Shown: one piece after another, positions 61,611 through 64,000 of the stretch
How positions within the stretch are numbered: position 1 is the first letter of the stretch
Layout: each line of letters opens with the position of its first letter
Assembly: GCF_025628885.1 (NCBI RefSeq)
Contig: NZ_JAOTIF010000019.1
Span: 79,159 to 143,158, forward strand
Source: Paraflavisolibacter caeni
Lineage (GTDB): Bacteria > Bacteroidota > Bacteroidia > Chitinophagales > Chitinophagaceae
Reading direction: 5' to 3'
Length of the DNA stretch: 64,000 nucleotides
Notes under the pieces: generated by a model
Database searches by the model: none
What the model saw: the letters and a program-made list of their open reading frames with translations, nothing else
Told to the model about the DNA's origin: nothing
Made by a program: the position numbers and the translations under genes

Positions 61611-61649
61611 ATTCGTCACGCGTCCGCCTTTGGTGGATTCGTCATTCCG
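61611..61649 (-). repeat. Dispersed palindromic repeat, copy D (inverted)
   Basis: On the minus strand the core TCCACC-AAA-GGCGGA is preceded by ATGACGAA and followed by CGCGTGACGAAT, matching copies A and B apart from one stem mismatch. On the plus strand the core is 61623-61637. It lies between the kinase and cytochrome genes. Confidence 0.7.
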
Positions 61650-61712
61650 TTGCCTCTTTTATTATTCATTTTATTTTTTTATTTTTCTGATTCAAACCAT
61701 AACCAACGTATT

Positions 61713-62672
61713 ATGAAGAAAATCCTGCGCTACCTGCTTATTGTTTTAGCAGTAGTTTTTGTTGCTGTCGGTGGCTTTGCCGCTTTTGTAGCCATCCGCG
61801 GAATCCCCTCTGGTAAAGCGGAAGTCGTTAACCTGAAAGTAGATGTCACGCCCGAACGTATTGCAAAAGGACAGAAATTGGCCTCTATGCTTTGTAAAGG
61901 CTGTCACATGGATCCCAATACAAATAAGCTGACTGGAAGAAAAATGGATGAAGTTCCTCAGTTTGGCGTCGTCTACTCAAAAAACATTACACAGGATCCT
62001 GAATACGGTATTGGAAAATGGACCGATGGTCAGTTAGCATACTTGCTGCGTACAGGGATAAAGCCTGATGGCACTTTTTTACCAATAATGGCGAAACTGT
62101 CTCACATGTCAGATGATGACCTGCAATCGATCATTGCTTTTCTCCGCTCCGACCATCAATGGGTTAAGGCTGACAATACCCAGCATCCTCCAAGCCAGTA
62201 TTCCTTCCTGTCAAAATTCATTACCAATATTGGTGCGATCAAACCAATGCCTTTCCCTAAAGAATCTGTACCCGACCCAGATACCACCAACCTGGTGAAA
62301 TGGGGTGAATACATTGCCCTGCACCGCGTGGAATGTTATAGTTGTCATTCAAGAGATTTCACCAAGAATGATTATGTCAATCCGCCCAACTCAGAAGGCT
62401 TTTTCGGTGGCGGCAATGAGATGACTGGGATGAATGGCGAAAAAGTGGTATCCCGCAATTTGACCATGGATGAAGAAACCGGTATCGGTAAATGGAAAGA
62501 AGAAGATTTTATTAAAGCCGTAAAATATGGTGTTCCACCAAACGGACCGGCATTACGTCCGCCCATGACCCCATTCCCGGATCTTTCCGATAATGAAGCC
62601 AGGGCCATCTACGCTTATCTCAAATCCCTGCCAAAGATCCACAATAAAGTAGATCGCACTCTGGCGCAATAG
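61713..62672 (+). CDS. Membrane-anchored diheme cytochrome c (319 aa)
   Basis: The N-terminal segment KKILRYLLIVLAVVFVAVGG is a signal anchor. Two class I cytochrome c units follow, each with a CXXCH heme site: MLCKGCHMD near residue 65 and VECYSCHSRD near 210, with distal Met candidates in PIMAKLSHMSDDDL and the matching PPMTPFPDLSDNEARAIYAY. It would pass electrons in the periplasm. The ATG at 61713 is chosen because an upstream GTG frame runs through the palindromic repeat. A terminator follows at 62700. Confidence 0.92.
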   Translation: MKKILRYLLIVLAVVFVAVGGFAAFVAIRGIPSGKAEVVNLKVDVTPERIAKGQKLASMLCKGCHMDPNTNKLTGRKMDEVPQFGVVYSKNITQDPEYGIGKWTDGQLAYLLRTGIKPDGTFLPIMAKLSHMSDDDLQSIIAFLRSDHQWVKADNTQHPPSQYSFLSKFITNIGAIKPMPFPKESVPDPDTTNLVKWGEYIALHRVECYSCHSRDFTKNDYVNPPNSEGFFGGGNEMTGMNGEKVVSRNLTMDEETGIGKWKEEDFIKAVKYGVPPNGPALRPPMTPFPDLSDNEARAIYAYLKSLPKIHNKVDRTLAQ

Positions 62673-62699
62673 ATGAGAGATAATAAAAGAGTTTGTCCT

Positions 62700-62738
62700 A
62701 AAAGGTGAATAGTCTTTGACTACTCACCTTTTATTTTT
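62700..62738 (+). terminator. Terminator after the cytochrome gene
   Basis: AAAAGGTGAATAGTC and GACTACTCACCTTTT pair with one mismatch around TTT, and ATTTTTCC follows. Confidence 0.85.
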
Positions 62739-62803
62739 CCATCATCTATCATCCATCATCTGTCATCTATATTGCCTAACTTCAATGGTGATTCTGACTG
62801 ACC

Positions 62804-62838
62804 ATTCACTATTGACTATTGACCATTGCCCATTCACC
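62804..62838 (+). repeat. Five tandem 7-nt repeats before paaE
   Basis: ATTCACT, ATTGACT, ATTGACC, ATTGCCC and ATTCACC follow each other without gaps and end two bases before the ATG at 62841. A related run (ATTGCTC, ATTGCCT, GTTGCTT) lies near 40173-40194. To the left is ATCATCTATCATCCATC-like low-complexity DNA. Confidence 0.7.
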
Positions 62839-62840
62839 TT

Positions 62841-63920
62841 ATGATTCACTTCCACCCACTCCAGGTTAAAAAGGTTGAAAAAGAAACTGAGGATTGTGTT
62901 TCCATTACGTTTGTCGTGCCAGGGGAGTTGAAAGATATATTCCTGTTCAAACAAGGACAAAGCCTGACCTTACGAAAAGAACTGGGTGGCGTTGAAGTAC
63001 GCCGCACTTATTCCATATGCAGTAGTCCATTTGATAATATTTTAAGGGTCGCCGTTAAGAAGCAGGAGGGAGGCGTCTTTTCTTCCTATGCAAATGAACA
63101 ATTAAGAGCAGGCGATTTCCTTGAGGTCATGCCTCCCATTGGAAACTTTTATACCAATCTGGATCTGCTGCATAAAAAGAATTACGTTGCTTTTGCCGCC
63201 GGTAGTGGTATTACGCCCGTCCTCTCGATCATTAAAACAACATTGCTTGCCGAGCCGCATAGCACTTTTACACTCGTGTATGGCAATCGCACCAAAAACA
63301 CCATCATCTTCAAAGAGGAGTTGGAAGCATTGAAGGACAAGTTCATGAGCCGCTTCCGCATCTATCATATCCTAAGCCGCGAAAGAACTGAGGCTGACAT
63401 CAATTATGGCAGGATCGACAGGGCAAAATGTACGTTCTTATTCGATAAGCTTATAAATATAAAAACCTGTGATGAATTCTTCTTGTGCGGACCCGAAGCC
63501 ATGATCTTTACTGTAAGAGACTTTTTACTGGATAAAGGAGTGCTCAAAGAACATATACACTTTGAATTGTTTACTGTGCCTGGCGAGCAGAAAAAAGCTG
63601 GCAGCAGTGAACAAATAGTACATGAAAGTAAAGGTGAGGTGGCTAAAGTAAGTGTAAAACTCGATGGCATCCTGTTCAATTTTGAGCTGCCTTATGAGGG
63701 CCAGAGCATATTGGATGCTGCCCTGCAGCAAGGCGCTGATCTGCCTTACGCCTGCAAGGGAGGCGTGTGCACAACCTGTAAAGCAAAGCTCGCAGAAGGT
63801 AAAGTGGAAATGTCCGTAAACTGGGGACTGGAAGATGAAGAAGTTCAAAAAGGCTACATCCTCACCTGCCAATCCCACCCGGTCACAGAAAGGGTGGTAG
63901 TAGATTTTGATGATCGATGA
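62841..63920 (+). CDS. paaE: PaaE-type ferredoxin reductase (phenylacetyl-CoA epoxidase reductase subunit-like)
   Basis: The 359-aa protein has an FAD-binding domain (RRTYSICSSPFDNILRVAVK), an NAD domain (YVAFAAGSGITPVLSIIKTT, FFLCGPEAMI) and a C-terminal plant-type [2Fe-2S] domain with LPYACKGGVCTTCKAKL and a later Cys in ILTCQSHP. This domain order is that of PaaE, which passes electrons from NAD(P)H to the PaaA oxygenase. Other oxygenase reductases share it. The ATG at 62841 is preferred to a TTG five codons upstream inside the heptamer repeats. No paaA-D genes are adjacent in the window. Confidence 0.88.
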   Translation: MIHFHPLQVKKVEKETEDCVSITFVVPGELKDIFLFKQGQSLTLRKELGGVEVRRTYSICSSPFDNILRVAVKKQEGGVFSSYANEQLRAGDFLEVMPPIGNFYTNLDLLHKKNYVAFAAGSGITPVLSIIKTTLLAEPHSTFTLVYGNRTKNTIIFKEELEALKDKFMSRFRIYHILSRERTEADINYGRIDRAKCTFLFDKLINIKTCDEFFLCGPEAMIFTVRDFLLDKGVLKEHIHFELFTVPGEQKKAGSSEQIVHESKGEVAKVSVKLDGILFNFELPYEGQSILDAALQQGADLPYACKGGVCTTCKAKLAEGKVEMSVNWGLEDEEVQKGYILTCQSHPVTERVVVDFDDR

Positions 63921-63948
63921 CCACTGATTATCAGGATGTTAAGTTTTG

Positions 63949-64000
63949 ATGAAGAAATTGGAAAAAAAATTATGGACGGGTTCGTTGTTTTTAACGTTTC
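63949..64000 (+). CDS. Start of an unidentified gene (3' truncated)
   Basis: An ATG at 63949 opens MKKLEKKLWTGSLFLTF and runs off the window. The basic start followed by a hydrophobic stretch suggests a membrane or exported protein. It lies 28 nt after paaE on the same strand. Too little is present to name it. Confidence 0.5.
   Translation, partial: MKKLEKKLWTGSLFLTF

Noticed and set aside
61584..61712. 43-codon N-terminal extension of the cytochrome c
   Set aside because: It reads through the palindromic repeat. The signal anchor begins at the ATG 61713.

Overview
The window reads as a chromosome segment of a Bacteroidota bacterium, most likely family Chitinophagaceae. This is inferred from gene content and from promoter-like motifs of the Bacteroidota type (TTTG about 20 nt upstream of TAnnTTTG). 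No 16S gene is present, so the genus is not fixed.

Layout. (1) 1-16735: a long, mostly plus-strand, visibly AT-rich surface-glycan block. It holds thirteen glycosyltransferases (GT11, GT6, GT8, a HlpA-like enzyme, six GT2 and three or four GT4), an AsnB-type asparagine synthase and a membrane-anchored transglutaminase-like protein. (2) 16765-19559: two minus-strand genes, a Wzy-like multi-pass membrane protein and a secreted parallel beta-helix protein. (3) 19861-27316: glycan precursor and regulation genes: a GT4 enzyme, a YwqE/CpsB-type PHP phosphatase, an unknown protein, a GalU-like nucleotidyltransferase and an 1114-residue fusion of a fucokinase-like GHMP kinase with a UDPGP-type pyrophosphorylase. 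(4) 27353-29191: a CarH-type B12 photoreceptor regulator, a perfect 33-bp palindrome, the 3' stump of an ECF sigma gene, and idi. This looks like the remains of a light-controlled carotenoid locus. (5) 29249-36595: an AI-2E-type membrane protein, a response regulator, two paralogous CHASE3/PAS histidine kinases and a small secreted protein. (6) 36736-43293: a GlxA-type AraC regulator, a cobalamin riboswitch with a BtuB-type receptor, MarC, tRNA-Arg(CCG), a HigBA toxin-antitoxin pair and a second AraC regulator. (7) 43404-55834: housekeeping and transport genes: SNF2 helicase, response regulator, APC permease, Cys/Met PLP enzyme, TolC and HlyD efflux parts, GpsA, dipeptide epimerase and a DUF2461 protein. 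(8) 55984-63949: asd with what looks like a complete ribosome-mediated attenuator, a lamin-tail surface protein, a broken HicA with intact HicB, a PfkB kinase, a diheme cytochrome c, and a PaaE-type reductase followed by the first codons of another gene.

Main points. GT11 next to GT6 could build an ABO-like glycan. The kinase-pyrophosphorylase fusion has the domain order opposite to FKP. asd carries a Lys-rich leader peptide, an antiterminator and a terminator. A short palindromic repeat family occurs at gene ends, and its core also sits inside the cobalamin riboswitch. The CarH locus looks decayed but keeps a striking operator-like palindrome. All functions are inferred from sequence alone; no database search was run.
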